Source: JBLHUT01 sp047629975 (GTDB taxonomy: Bacteria; Pseudomonadota; Alphaproteobacteria; Rhodobacterales; Rhodobacteraceae). Taken from it: a DNA stretch of 11,341 nt. A program made the translations under genes and the position numbers. The DNA is taken from the NCBI GenBank assembly GCA_047629975.1, contig JBLHUT010000098.1, positions 1 to 11,341 on the forward strand, written 5' to 3'. This document shows, in pieces, positions 1 through 7,864 of the stretch (the first letter of the stretch is position 1; each line of letters starts with the position of its first letter). The notes under the pieces were generated by a model, which saw nothing but the letters and a program-made list of their open reading frames with translations, was not told where the DNA came from and did no database searches.

Positions 1-1
1 G

Positions 2-1786
2 GCCATGTCGGGTGGCTGGTCGCCGGTTGTGCATCTGTGGAGCCATTGTGGCGGCAAGCTGCTTTGGTCCGAACACGAGGCGCATTTTTATCCCGATCCT
101 GCGCAGGCCCCGACGGGCGCCGACGGGCAGGCCTTTGTCCGTGCGGCAGGGATCGCCAACGGTGTGATGCAGGCCGGCGCGGGTGTCCGTGATGCGGATG
201 CGCAAGGGCGCGCGGCGGCGCTGGCTGCCGGTTTCACGGGCGATGCAGGGCATTGTCCGGCGATCGAGGATCAGGATGCGGCTGCGATGATGCCGGTCTG
301 GATCATGCCGCAGAAGGCCGGCACGGAGTTGCGGGCCAAAATGTGGCTCGATTTCCAGAACGATGTAAAGGTTGCGGATGTGCAACTGGCGGCACGCGAA
401 GGGTTCGAAAGTGTCGAACACACCAAACGCTACACCACTTTGGGCATGGCGACAGATCAGGGTAAGTTAAGCAATATCAATGGACTTGCGGTTCTTTCTG
501 ATGTTTTGGGGCAGGATATCCCGCGCGTTGGAACAACCACATTCCGTCCGCCCTATACGCCGATCTCGATGGGCGCGATTGCCGGTGAGGCGCGCGGTGA
601 TACGTTTCAGCCGCTGCGCCGGACCCCGATGCACGACTGGCACGATGCGCATGGGGCCCATTGGGAGCCGGTCGGCCATTGGCGGCGCCCGTACACATAT
701 CTGCGGAACGAGGAGACACCCGAACAGGCCGTGCACCGCGAGGTTTTGAACACCCGCCGTGCGGTTGGGCTGCTGGATGCGTCGACCCTTGGCAAGCTGG
801 TGGTAAAAGGGCCTGACGCGGGCAAGTTCGTTGATATGATGTACACAAACATGATGTCGACGCTCAAGCCGGGGCGGTGCCGTTACGGGCTGATGTGCAC
901 CGAAAACGGATTTCTGAGTGATGACGGGGTTGTGGCCCGCATCGACGAGGATACGTTCTTGTGTCACACGACCTCTGGCGGAGCGGATCGCATTCATGCG
1001 TGGATGGAGGACTGGCTGCAATGCGAATGGTGGGACTGGAAAGTCTATGTTGGCAATGTAACCGAGCAGTTCGCTCAGGTGGCTGTGGTCGGGCCAAACG
1101 CCCGAAAGGTTCTTGAAGCGCTTGGTGGCATGGACGTGTCAAAAGAGGCGTTGCCCTTTATGGGGTGGAAGGACGGCACGATCGGCGGCTTTGACGCGCG
1201 CGCTTACCGGATCTCGTTCTCGGGCGAGTTGAGCTATGAAATCGCGGTGCCCGCCAGTCAGGGTGCTGCCTTCTGGGAGGCGTTGACGGCTGCTGGTGCC
1301 AACTTTGGTATGATGCCTTACGGGACCGAGGCGCTGCATATCATGCGGGCCGAAAAGGGCTTTATCATGATCGGCGATGAGACGGACGGTACCGTGATCC
1401 CTCAGGATCTTGGACTGGGCTGGGCCATTTCAAAGAAAAAGACCGACTACCTTGGCAAGCGTGCGCAAGCCCGCAGTCACATGATTGACCCCGAGCGGTG
1501 GCAACTTGTGGGGCTTCAGACGCTTGACGGTTCGGTGCTGCCGGACGGGGCCTATGCGGTTGGCGAGGGTGTGAACGAGAACGGTCAGCAACGGATGATC
1601 GGGCGTGTGACCTCGACGTATTATTCCCCGACCCTGCGCAAGGGCATTGCCATGGGGCTTGTGGTGCATGGTCCCGACCGCATGGGAGAGGTGATCAGGT
1701 TTCCCGGCACGGACGGTACTGTCTACAAGGCGCGCATCGTCGACGCGGTGTTCTATGACCCTACGGGAGAAAAGCAGAATGTATAA
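2..1786 (+). CDS. soxA: Sarcosine oxidase alpha subunit, C-terminal part (5' end outside window)
   Basis: The reading frame is open from the left edge, so the ATG at position 5 is internal. About 594 residues of a family usually near 1000 are visible. The first residues (SGGWSPVVHLWSH) are the end of the dinucleotide-binding module. A linker follows, with FRPPYTPIS near 541-570 and HWEPVGHWRRP near 657-690. Then come a GCV_T-type aminomethyltransferase (folate-binding) domain from about 745 to 1440 and a GCV_T C-terminal barrel from about 1500 to 1770. In this family the heterotetramer oxidatively demethylates sarcosine to glycine and H2O2 and passes the methyl carbon to tetrahydrofolate; the alpha subunit carries the folate site. 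The enzyme is cytoplasmic and usually acts at the end of glycine betaine/choline breakdown. soxG overlaps its end, so soxB and soxD are expected upstream. No frameshift or missing domain is seen in the visible part. Confidence 0.95.
   Translation, partial: AMSGGWSPVVHLWSHCGGKLLWSEHEAHFYPDPAQAPTGADGQAFVRAAGIANGVMQAGAGVRDADAQGRAAALAAGFTGDAGHCPAIEDQDAAAMMPVWIMPQKAGTELRAKMWLDFQNDVKVADVQLAAREGFESVEHTKRYTTLGMATDQGKLSNINGLAVLSDVLGQDIPRVGTTTFRPPYTPISMGAIAGEARGDTFQPLRRTPMHDWHDAHGAHWEPVGHWRRPYTYLRNEETPEQAVHREVLNTRRAVGLLDASTLGKLVVKGPDAGKFVDMMYTNMMSTLKPGRCRYGLMCTENGFLSDDGVVARIDEDTFLCHTTSGGADRIHAWMEDWLQCEWWDWKVYVGNVTEQFAQVAVVGPNARKVLEALGGMDVSKEALPFMGWKDGTIGGFDARAYRISFSGELSYEIAVPASQGAAFWEALTAAGANFGMMPYGTEALHIMRAEKGFIMIGDETDGTVIPQDLGLGWAISKKKTDYLGKRAQARSHMIDPERWQLVGLQTLDGSVLPDGAYAVGEGVNENGQQRMIGRVTSTYYSPTLRKGIAMGLVVHGPDRMGEVIRFPGTDGTVYKARIVDAVFYDPTGEKQNV
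1765..1769 (+). promoter_or_regulatory. Ribosome binding site deciding the soxG start
   Basis: GGGAG lies nine bases before the ATG at 1779, inside the soxA coding region. It favours this ATG over the upstream in-frame start at 1755, which has no comparable purine tract and would deepen the overlap with soxA. Confidence 0.6.
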
Positions 1787-2366
1787 CCTGAAGTCTGCCC
1801 TTGACGGCGTTGTATTTAATGGTTTTTCCAAAGTCAGCGAGGCGCCGCTTCAGGGCATGGTGACACTGCGCGCCGATCTGTCGGACCCTGCGGTGCAACG
1901 GGCGCTGACGTCGCTTGCACAGGCGGCGATGCCGTGCGTGCGCGGTATCGAGATGTCTGTTGACCCTGCCTCACAGGGGCGGGCGCTGGCGTGGATGTCG
2001 CCGGACGAGGTTCTGGTGCTGCTGCCGTACGCCGAAGTCCCCCAAGCGATTGCCGAGTTGACGGCGGGGCTGGCAGGCACTCATGCGATGGCAGTGAATG
2101 TGTCTGATGCGCGGGCAATGTTCACGGTCAATGGCTCTGCTGCGCGCGATGTTCTGGGCAAGGTGTGTCCGGTGGATTTTGCGCCTGAGGTCTTTTGCCA
2201 AGGCCAGATGCGCCGGACCCGGGCGGCTCAGGTGGCTGTGGCGGTCTGGCAAACCGCTGATGACAGTTTTCAAGTGATCTGCTTCCGGTCGGTTGCGCAA
2301 TATGTGTTTGATGTGTTGTGCGATGCAGCGCGCCCGGGCGGCGAGGTCGGGTATTACGCGGGCTGA
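1779..2366 (+). CDS. soxG: Sarcosine oxidase gamma subunit
   Basis: This is a 195-residue protein of the size expected for SoxG. It begins MYNLKSALDG and shows the family pattern: EAPLQGMVTLRADL near the N-terminus, WMSPDEVLVLLP in the middle, VNVSDARAMFTVNG, then QMRRTRAAQVAVAVW and a VICFRSVAQYVFDVL tail. The gamma subunit is a small GcvT-like partner that packs against the alpha subunit in the SoxBDAG complex; no catalytic residue is known to come from it. The start overlaps the last eight bases of soxA (ATGTATAA), so translation of the two genes is probably coupled. No strong terminator follows; only a 5-bp hairpin without a T-tract lies at 2367-2382. Confidence 0.93.
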   Translation: MYNLKSALDGVVFNGFSKVSEAPLQGMVTLRADLSDPAVQRALTSLAQAAMPCVRGIEMSVDPASQGRALAWMSPDEVLVLLPYAEVPQAIAELTAGLAGTHAMAVNVSDARAMFTVNGSAARDVLGKVCPVDFAPEVFCQGQMRRTRAAQVAVAVWQTADDSFQVICFRSVAQYVFDVLCDAARPGGEVGYYAG

Positions 2367-2452
2367 CCCTTGCTTTTAAGGGCGACCGGAGCCTTTCAAC
2401 AGGCCGCTGGCTGCGATAGCCGCCGGGATCAAACGGCACGAAAGAACCGCTT

Positions 2453-3400
2453 ATGGCAACTGGCCCGATGACAAGTCCGGCAACTGGCATGACGACAGGC
2501 GCCAAAGGCGTCTTTGCGATGATTGCGGCGTGCTGTCTTTGGGGTCTGTCCTCGCTGTATTTCAAGGCGGCTGCCCATATTCCTGCGGTGGATATGTTGG
2601 CGCATCGCACTGTTTGGTCCTTCGTTTTCTTTGCTTTCGTGTTGTTTTGGCAAGGCAGGCTCAAGACGCTGCCTGCCTTTTTGGGCCGCCACGGCGGGGT
2701 CGTCTTTCTTGCGGCGATAACGATCTCGGTGAATTGGTTTTTGTTCATCTATGCCGTTCAGTCGGGGCAGGCGGTGCAGGCCAGCCTTGGATATTATATC
2801 TTTCCGTTGGTTGCGGTGCTTTTGGGGGCACTTTTCTTCGGAGAGCGTTTGGGACGGCTGCAATGGGTTGCTGTGGTGTTGGCGGGGGGAGCAGTTGTGG
2901 TGCTGACGGTCGGTGCGGCGGTTGTGCCGGTGCTGAGTCTGGCGTTGGCGTGTTCGTTCGGCGTTTACGGGGTTTTGAAAAAGCGGCTGAGCGCAGGGCC
3001 GGTCGAATCTGTGGCGGGCGAAGTGTTTCTTGTTGCCCCGATCGGAATTTGTTGGTTGGGCTGGACCTATAGCTCGGGCAATTCTGCTGTGCCTGACCTG
3101 CGCGATCTGGGGCTTCTGGCGTTGTCGGGTCCACTGACGGCGGTGCCTTTGATCCTGTTTTCGTATGCGTCGCGCAGGGTACGTATGGCGACTGTCGGTC
3201 TGGTGCAGTACCTCAATCCGACGCTGCAATTCGTTTGTGCAGTGCTTGTGTTTGGCGAGCCTTTTACGGGGTGGCACGGGGTGGCATTTTCACTGATCTG
3301 GGTCGCGTTGGCGATCTATTCGTGGCAAACGCTGTCCGAGGATCGTGCCGCGCGCAAGGCGCGCATCAAAGTGTCTATATCGGGCACGTCTGTCATGTAA
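2453..3400 (+). CDS. rarD: RarD-type EamA/DMT superfamily permease
   Basis: This is a 315-residue, strongly hydrophobic protein with about ten predicted membrane helices, two EamA repeats in tandem. Family-typical stretches are visible: LWGLSSLYFK in helix 1, HRTVWSFVFF, SVNWFLFIYAV, ASLGYYIFPLVAVLLGALFFGER closing the first repeat, then SFGVYGVLKKRL, TAVPLILFSYASRRVR, GLVQYLNPTLQF, VFGEPF and IWVALAIYSWQTL in the second. This order matches E. coli RarD as I recall it. RarD is annotated as a chloramphenicol-sensitivity protein, but its substrate is not established, so only inner-membrane metabolite transport is claimed. The ATG at 2453 has a weak ribosome binding site; an in-frame ATG at 2468 is an alternative. 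The last 85 bases overlap the convergent LOG gene. Some 86 bases separate it from soxG, so it could be read from the sox operon. Confidence 0.9.
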   Translation: MATGPMTSPATGMTTGAKGVFAMIAACCLWGLSSLYFKAAAHIPAVDMLAHRTVWSFVFFAFVLFWQGRLKTLPAFLGRHGGVVFLAAITISVNWFLFIYAVQSGQAVQASLGYYIFPLVAVLLGALFFGERLGRLQWVAVVLAGGAVVVLTVGAAVVPVLSLALACSFGVYGVLKKRLSAGPVESVAGEVFLVAPIGICWLGWTYSSGNSAVPDLRDLGLLALSGPLTAVPLILFSYASRRVRMATVGLVQYLNPTLQFVCAVLVFGEPFTGWHGVAFSLIWVALAIYSWQTLSEDRAARKARIKVSISGTSVM

Positions 3401-3891
3401 TCCAGCAGGCTGTCGGCGGCGAATCCCTCAGTCACGACATGGTTCATCAGATCAATAAGCTTTGACCAGTATCCATTTGTATTCACGATATAAACCTGCT
3501 TCTTGTGCAGGCCGAGCTGTCGCCAGGTGAGGACCTCGAACACCTCGTCAAGCGAGCCTGCTCCGCCGGGCAAAAGCACCACAACGTCGGCGTTCATGAA
3601 CATGACCTTCTTTCGCTCGTGCATGGTTTCGGTCACCACAAAGGACGTCAGATCGCTTTTGCCGACTTCGCGGTCCAAAAGGTGCTCGGGGATGACGCCA
3701 AAGGTCTGCGCGCCTCCCGATTGCGCCGCGCGTGCAACCCGCCCCATCAATCCGACATCTCCCGCACCGTAAACCAGCCGCCACCCGTGCGTGGCAATCG
3801 CGGTGCCCAAAGCGGTGGCAGCGGCGGCATATGCCGGATCCTCTCCGTTTCGGGATCCGCAATAGACGCAAACAGAGAACACACGCGACAT
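3316..3891 (-). CDS. LOG-family (TIGR00730) nucleotide 5'-monophosphate phosphoribohydrolase
   Basis: This is a 191-residue Rossmann-fold protein, the normal length for bacterial LOG proteins. It starts MSRVFSVCVYCGSRNG, followed by WRLVYGAGDVGLMG (residues 37-50), GVIPEHLL, MHERK (90-94) and PGGAGSLDE (108-116). MxxRK and PGGxGTxxE are the defining LOG motifs and hold the catalytic Arg and Glu. The family cleaves the N-glycosidic bond of AMP or cytokinin riboside monophosphate, giving a free base and ribose 5-phosphate; in bacteria it is mostly linked to nucleotide turnover. Two small departures from the motif forms I know are Ala for Gly in YGAG and Ser for Thr in PGGAGS; both are mild and activity is expected. 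AGAAGG (plus-strand CCTTCT at 3900-3905) precedes the ATG. It is divergent from the LysM gene and its 3' end overlaps rarD. Confidence 0.92.
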   Translation of the reverse strand: MSRVFSVCVYCGSRNGEDPAYAAAATALGTAIATHGWRLVYGAGDVGLMGRVARAAQSGGAQTFGVIPEHLLDREVGKSDLTSFVVTETMHERKKVMFMNADVVVLLPGGAGSLDEVFEVLTWRQLGLHKKQVYIVNTNGYWSKLIDLMNHVVTEGFAADSLLDYMTDVPDIDTLMRALRAARSSDSVCHE

Positions 3892-3925
3892 CGTTTTTTC
3901 CTTCTGTTTGCCAAGGCTTTGATCG

Positions 3926-3954
3926 ATGATAACTGTATCGTATTGGTGTCACAA
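3926..3954 (-). promoter_or_regulatory. Sigma-70-like promoter for the LOG gene
   Basis: Read on the minus strand, TTGTGA (3949-3954) and TATCAT (3926-3931) are separated by exactly 17 bases. They match the TTGACA/TATAAT consensus at 4 and 5 of 6 positions. Transcription would start near 3919, giving a leader of under 30 bases before the ATG at 3891. I saw no equally good promoter on the plus strand for the LysM gene; TTGCCA at 3908-3913 has no well-spaced -10 partner. Confidence 0.5.
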
Positions 3955-3988
3955 GGCGTGCGGGAGTTGTTGGTGGAAAACAGAGTGT

Positions 3989-3994
3989 GAGGAG
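3989..3994 (+). promoter_or_regulatory. Ribosome binding site deciding the LysM protein start
   Basis: GAGGAG lies six bases before the ATG at 4001. An in-frame ATG at 3926 has no such site and falls inside the LOG promoter. The protein from 4001 also begins directly with a short basic stretch and a membrane helix, as expected for an anchored envelope protein. Confidence 0.8.
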
Positions 3995-4000
3995 ACGCGC

Positions 4001-5740
4001 ATGACGGGTCAGGCCAGACAGAAAAAGAAGACCGCAGGCGCGGTAAAGGCGGCTGTTTTGCTGATTGTCGCGGCCGGCGCAACGCTGGGCACCGTGGTTT
4101 ACGTGCAGCAAGAGCGCGGCCCGCTGATGTCGGACGTGGTTCCCGTGGCTCCCGCAGGCGGCGACGGCGAGGGTGTCGCGGATGCACGCCCGGTGCAATC
4201 CGCTCCGAACCCGCAAGCGCCTGAACTGCCACCCGGACAGGGGCAACTTCAGGCCTCGAACGAAGCTGCGGAACAGGCTTTGGACCCGACCGTTGAAGAA
4301 GACGCAAATATCGAAGCAGATGAACCGCTCCAGGTGCCTGACGTGGCGCCCACATTCGATGTGGTGCGCGTAGATGCCTTTGGCGGGGCGCTGGTAGCGG
4401 GCTTGGCTCCGCCGAAATTTGCGGTCGGGCTTGAAATTGACGGAGCTGAAATTGCGCGAACCCGGTCGGATGCTGCCGGATCGTTTGCCCTGTTTTTCGA
4501 CATTCCGCTCAAGGACGTCGCACAAGAACTGGTCCTGGTCGCCTATAGCGATGACGGACGGTCGCTGCGGTCGGATCAAAGCGCCATTGTCGCGCCGCGC
4601 GAGCGGGTTGCGGAGCCGCCTTTGGACCTTGTGGCCGGGTTGTCCGGTGATGCGGGCCTCGCTCTGGGTGATCCGGAGCAAAGCGAAGGAGCACCGCCCG
4701 AGGCGCCACCAATGACCCCGCAAATCGCCGCAAAGACTGCTGGCGAGACGACCTTGCCCGCGACAGCTGAGAGTGCACGCATGGCCGCGGCTCAGGGCAA
4801 TACGCTTGCGATGATAGATGGTGCGACCGACGCGCAACAAGGCGCTGCTGTTGAACTGCAACGTCCCGCAGTGGCAAACGAGACTGTTGAGCCGCAACCC
4901 GCTGCGGTGACCGGTGCGGTGGCCGGTGAGGCCGCTCGCCAGTCTGTTCAGCCGGACGGGACGGTGCGCCCTGCCAACGGAACAGAAGCCGCTAATCAGG
5001 TTTTGTCAGCGGGTTACGAAGCGGCAAAAGGGGCGGCAGAAAAGCTGGCGCAGGCCAATGTCGGGACAACAAGCGTGCGCGGTGCGTTTGCGGGGGCTGT
5101 TGCACCCGCGGCCGGGGTGATTGGCACGACAAGTGCGCCACAGGTTGCACCGCTTGAAGCCTCCGCTCCGGCGGTTTTTCTGACAGGGGCTTCGGGTGTG
5201 AGAATTTTGCAGCCTGCGGGATCTGCGGCGGGACAGGACGACCGCGTCGATGCTGTCGTGATCGATGTGATCGGGTACGGCCCGCTTGGCGAAGTCACTC
5301 TTGAGGGGCGCGGGGCGTCTGGAAATGCGCCGCTGGCGGGTGTTTCGAATGTGCGGGTGTATCTGGACAATGCCCGGGTGATTGACGGCGTGATCGCCGG
5401 CGACGGACGTTTCGTCGTTGATCTGCCAGCGGTCGAGGCGGGTGTTTACACCTTGCGGGTGGATCAGATCGGTCCTGATGGCACCGTGGCCTCGCGGTTC
5501 GAGACACCGTTCAAGCGGGAGGACCCGAGCACGCTGGCCCAGCTTGCACCACGGCTTTCCGTACAGGGGGGTGTTGCGGCCTCGGTGATTACGGTGCAGC
5601 CGGGATATACCCTTTGGGGGATTGCCTCGGACCGCTACGGCGACGGGCTGTCTTATCTCAAGGTGTTTGCGGCAAACCGGACCCAAATCCGCAACCCCGA
5701 TCTGATCTATCCCGGTCAGGTGTTCGACCTGCCAAATTGA
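4001..5740 (+). CDS. Membrane-anchored LysM-domain envelope protein
   Basis: This 579-residue protein begins with a basic segment (RQKKK) and one hydrophobic helix at about residues 17-35, with no clear signal peptidase site, so it is probably anchored in the inner membrane with its bulk in the periplasm. An acidic, Pro/Ala-rich linker follows. A beta-rich, Ig-like segment lies at about 119-199 (FDVVRVDAFGGALVAG ... GSFALFFDIP). A long Ala/Gln/Thr-rich low-complexity stretch runs from about 200 to 416. A second beta-rich segment is at about 417-508 (VRVYLDNARVIDGVI ... GRFVVDLP). The C-terminus, 528-579, is a LysM domain (ITVQPGYTLWGIASDRYG ... IYPGQVFDLP). LysM binds N-acetylglucosamine-containing glycans, here presumably peptidoglycan. 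No peptidase or amidase domain is visible, so a scaffolding or anchoring role is inferred. The domain calls for the two beta segments are by eye. Confidence 0.85.
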   Translation: MTGQARQKKKTAGAVKAAVLLIVAAGATLGTVVYVQQERGPLMSDVVPVAPAGGDGEGVADARPVQSAPNPQAPELPPGQGQLQASNEAAEQALDPTVEEDANIEADEPLQVPDVAPTFDVVRVDAFGGALVAGLAPPKFAVGLEIDGAEIARTRSDAAGSFALFFDIPLKDVAQELVLVAYSDDGRSLRSDQSAIVAPRERVAEPPLDLVAGLSGDAGLALGDPEQSEGAPPEAPPMTPQIAAKTAGETTLPATAESARMAAAQGNTLAMIDGATDAQQGAAVELQRPAVANETVEPQPAAVTGAVAGEAARQSVQPDGTVRPANGTEAANQVLSAGYEAAKGAAEKLAQANVGTTSVRGAFAGAVAPAAGVIGTTSAPQVAPLEASAPAVFLTGASGVRILQPAGSAAGQDDRVDAVVIDVIGYGPLGEVTLEGRGASGNAPLAGVSNVRVYLDNARVIDGVIAGDGRFVVDLPAVEAGVYTLRVDQIGPDGTVASRFETPFKREDPSTLAQLAPRLSVQGGVAASVITVQPGYTLWGIASDRYGDGLSYLKVFAANRTQIRNPDLIYPGQVFDLPN

Positions 5741-5795
5741 CCGCACCATTTCCGGCTTGCAGACCGGCTATGTGATCGTGCGTGCTCCGCAGGGG

Positions 5796-5810
5796 TGGCA
5801 GTTTTTGTGC
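5796..5810 (+). promoter_or_regulatory. Possible sigma-54-like promoter before the ABC exporter
   Basis: TGGCAGTTTTTGTGC has GG and GC elements with exactly ten bases between them, as in -24/-12 promoters (TGGCAC-N5-TTGC). The -24 box matches 5 of 6; the -12 box is GTGC instead of TTGC. It would start transcription near 5821, about 30 bases before the ATG at 5854. This may be chance; no activator site was identified. Confidence 0.2.
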
Positions 5811-5853
5811 GCCAGCGTCATAAAGAGGGGCAAAGTTCAAAGGATGCCGCTTG

Positions 5854-7686
5854 ATGGCCGATGATATCGCCGCCCAGGACCGCCAGCGCGGATTGAAGAC
5901 AATCAAAAGTGTTCTGCCGTATCTGTGGCCCGCAGGGGCCATAGACATCAAGGTACGTGTGGTTCTGGCGATGCTGGCGCTTGTTGCGGCCAAGGTTATC
6001 GCGGTGTCGACGCCCTTTTTCTACAAGGGGGCTGTTGATGCGCTTGCTGGTGACGCGACAGACGCGGGCTGGATGCTGGCGCTTGGGGCGGTCGGACTGA
6101 CTGTGGCGTATGGCGGTGTTCGTCTCATAAATATCCTGTTCCAGCAATTGCGCGATGTGATCTTTGCGGCGGTGAGCCAAACCGCGTTGCGGCAACTGGC
6201 CTTGCGGACCTTCCGGCACATTCATGCGCTGTCCTTGCGGTATCACCTGAGCCGGAAAACCGGTGCCTTGACCCGTATCATGGAGCGCGGTGTGAAGGGC
6301 GTTGCATTCTTGTTGCGGTTTTTGCTCTTTTCAATCGGGCCTCTTATTCTTGAACTGGGGATGATCGGTCTTATTCTGGTGGTCTTGTTCGACTGGCGAT
6401 ATCTGGCGGTGCTGATGGTGACGATGGGGCTGTATGTCTGGTTCACTTTTGCGATCACCGAATGGCGCGTGCGTATCCGCAAAGAGATGAACGATCAGGA
6501 CAACGAAGCGACCCAGCGTGCGGTTGACAGTTTGTTGAACTTCGAGACGGTCAAGTACTTCAATGCCGAGCAACGCGAGGCGGCGCAATATGATGCTGCA
6601 ATGGCGGGGTATGAAAAGGCGGCTTTGAAAACGGCCTATTCTCTGGGGATTATCAATCTGGGGCAGGCTGCGATTATAAACGGCGGTCTGGTTCTGGTTA
6701 TGGTGATGGCGGCGCAGGGTGTCATGGCGGGGGACATGACCGTGGGTGATTTTGTTATGGTCAACGCCTATATGATCCAGATTATAATGCCCCTGAATTT
6801 CCTTGGTACGGTTTACCGTGAGATCCGGCAGGCGCTTGTGGATATGGGACAGATGTTCGATCTGCTGGAGCAACCTGCCGATGTGATCGATGCGCCCGAC
6901 GCAAGGCCCCTAAAGGTCAGTGGCGGCGATGTTGTGTTCGAGGACGTGCATTTCGGATACGACCCCGAGCGGCAAATCCTGAAAGGCGTTAGCCTACGGG
7001 TGCCGGCGGGTAAAACGATGGCGATTGTTGGCCCGACAGGATCGGGCAAGTCCACCATCGGGCGATTGCTGTTCCGGTTTTATGACGTGGGTGAGGGCGC
7101 GCTAAAGATCGACGGGCAGAATTTGCGCGATGTGACCCAGGACAGCATTCACGCACAGATTGGCGTGGTGCCGCAGGATACGGTGTTGTTCAATGATACG
7201 ATTTTCTACAACATCGCATACGGTCGCCCCGAAGCCACGGTCGAAGAAATAGAAGAGGCCGCGCGTGCCGCCGAAATTCACGATTTTATCGTAAGTTTAC
7301 CGCGTGGTTACGAGACACAGGTCGGCGAGCGCGGCTTGAAACTGTCGGGCGGCGAAAAGCAGCGTGTCGGGATCGCGCGCACGATCCTGAAGGACCCGCC
7401 GATCCTTGTGCTGGACGAGGCGACAAGCGCGCTTGATACCGAGACAGAGCGGGATATTCAGGCCGCGTTGGCGCGCATGGGCGAGGGGCGTACGGTCATT
7501 ACGATCGCGCACCGGTTGTCGACAATTGCCGATGCTGACGAGATTGTGGTGCTTGAGGCGGGCGAAGTTGTGGAGCAGGGCACACACGAGGCATTGCTTG
7601 CCCTGAATGCCCGCTATGCCAGCCTGTGGGCGTACCAAAGTGCCGAGCAGGGCGAAAAGGGCATGGTAAAAAGCGCAAGGGGTTGA
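5854..7686 (+). CDS. Atm1-type ABC exporter half-transporter (permease-ATPase fusion)
   Basis: This 610-residue protein fuses an N-terminal six-helix exporter domain to an ATPase domain. The membrane part has motifs typical of Atm1/ABCB7 proteins: AVSTPFFYKGAVDAL, RKTGALTRIMERG (residues 134-146), LNFETVKYFNAE and LNFLGTVYREIRQALVDMGQM. The ATPase part has Walker A GPTGSGKST (393-401), the Q-loop in VVPQDTVLFNDTIFYNIAYG, signature LSGGE (497-501), Walker B ILVLDE (517-522) and the H-loop His553 in TIAHRLS. All catalytic residues are present. It would act as an inner-membrane homodimer. Bacterial Atm1 proteins export glutathione conjugates and help with heavy-metal tolerance; that substrate is inferred from the family. 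The start at 5854 follows AAAGGA (5839-5844) by nine bases; a TTG one codon earlier is possible. The gene lies 113 bases after the LysM gene on the same strand. Confidence 0.93.
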   Translation: MADDIAAQDRQRGLKTIKSVLPYLWPAGAIDIKVRVVLAMLALVAAKVIAVSTPFFYKGAVDALAGDATDAGWMLALGAVGLTVAYGGVRLINILFQQLRDVIFAAVSQTALRQLALRTFRHIHALSLRYHLSRKTGALTRIMERGVKGVAFLLRFLLFSIGPLILELGMIGLILVVLFDWRYLAVLMVTMGLYVWFTFAITEWRVRIRKEMNDQDNEATQRAVDSLLNFETVKYFNAEQREAAQYDAAMAGYEKAALKTAYSLGIINLGQAAIINGGLVLVMVMAAQGVMAGDMTVGDFVMVNAYMIQIIMPLNFLGTVYREIRQALVDMGQMFDLLEQPADVIDAPDARPLKVSGGDVVFEDVHFGYDPERQILKGVSLRVPAGKTMAIVGPTGSGKSTIGRLLFRFYDVGEGALKIDGQNLRDVTQDSIHAQIGVVPQDTVLFNDTIFYNIAYGRPEATVEEIEEAARAAEIHDFIVSLPRGYETQVGERGLKLSGGEKQRVGIARTILKDPPILVLDEATSALDTETERDIQAALARMGEGRTVITIAHRLSTIADADEIVVLEAGEVVEQGTHEALLALNARYASLWAYQSAEQGEKGMVKSARG

Positions 7687-7835
7687 TCGCAGGTGCGGCC
7701 AACATGTGAGTCGTGTGCTGTTCGGCGAACGCAAAGCGGCTTGCGGGCAGTATTGTGCGGCATGCGATGAAACTTTGGGCAAATTAACCAGTATGCCGTT
7801 TGCGATGCTGTTTTTCTCCGCTGGTCGCAGGTTTA

Positions 7836-7864
7836 TTTTATCTAGATTATTGAAATTATATAAT
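7836..7864 (+). promoter_or_regulatory. AT-rich promoter-like island before the secreted protein
   Basis: A perfect TATAAT lies at 7859-7864, within a very AT-rich stretch (about 7831-7870) that stands out from its GC-rich surroundings. The best -35 at 17-base spacing is only TTTTAT (7836-7841), so the upstream box is weak. The TATAAT sits in a perfect 14-base palindrome, AAATTATATAATTT (7853-7866), which could also be an operator or simply an open-complex region. The leader to the ATG at 8013 would be about 140 bases. Confidence 0.4.

Noticed and set aside
2367..2382. Hairpin CCCTT-GCTTTT-AAGGG just after soxG
   Set aside because: The stem is only five pairs and no T-tract follows, so it is not a convincing intrinsic terminator.
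2429..3277. A 282-codon open frame on the minus strand opposite rarD
   Set aside because: The product is extremely rich in Arg, Gln, His and Pro, the usual antisense image of a hydrophobic membrane protein. rarD on the plus strand has clear family motifs.
3548..4897. A 449-codon open frame on the minus strand across the LOG and LysM genes
   Set aside because: It is antisense to the LysM gene and in another frame of LOG. Its product is Arg/His/Cys-rich without recognisable domains, typical of a shadow frame in GC-rich DNA.
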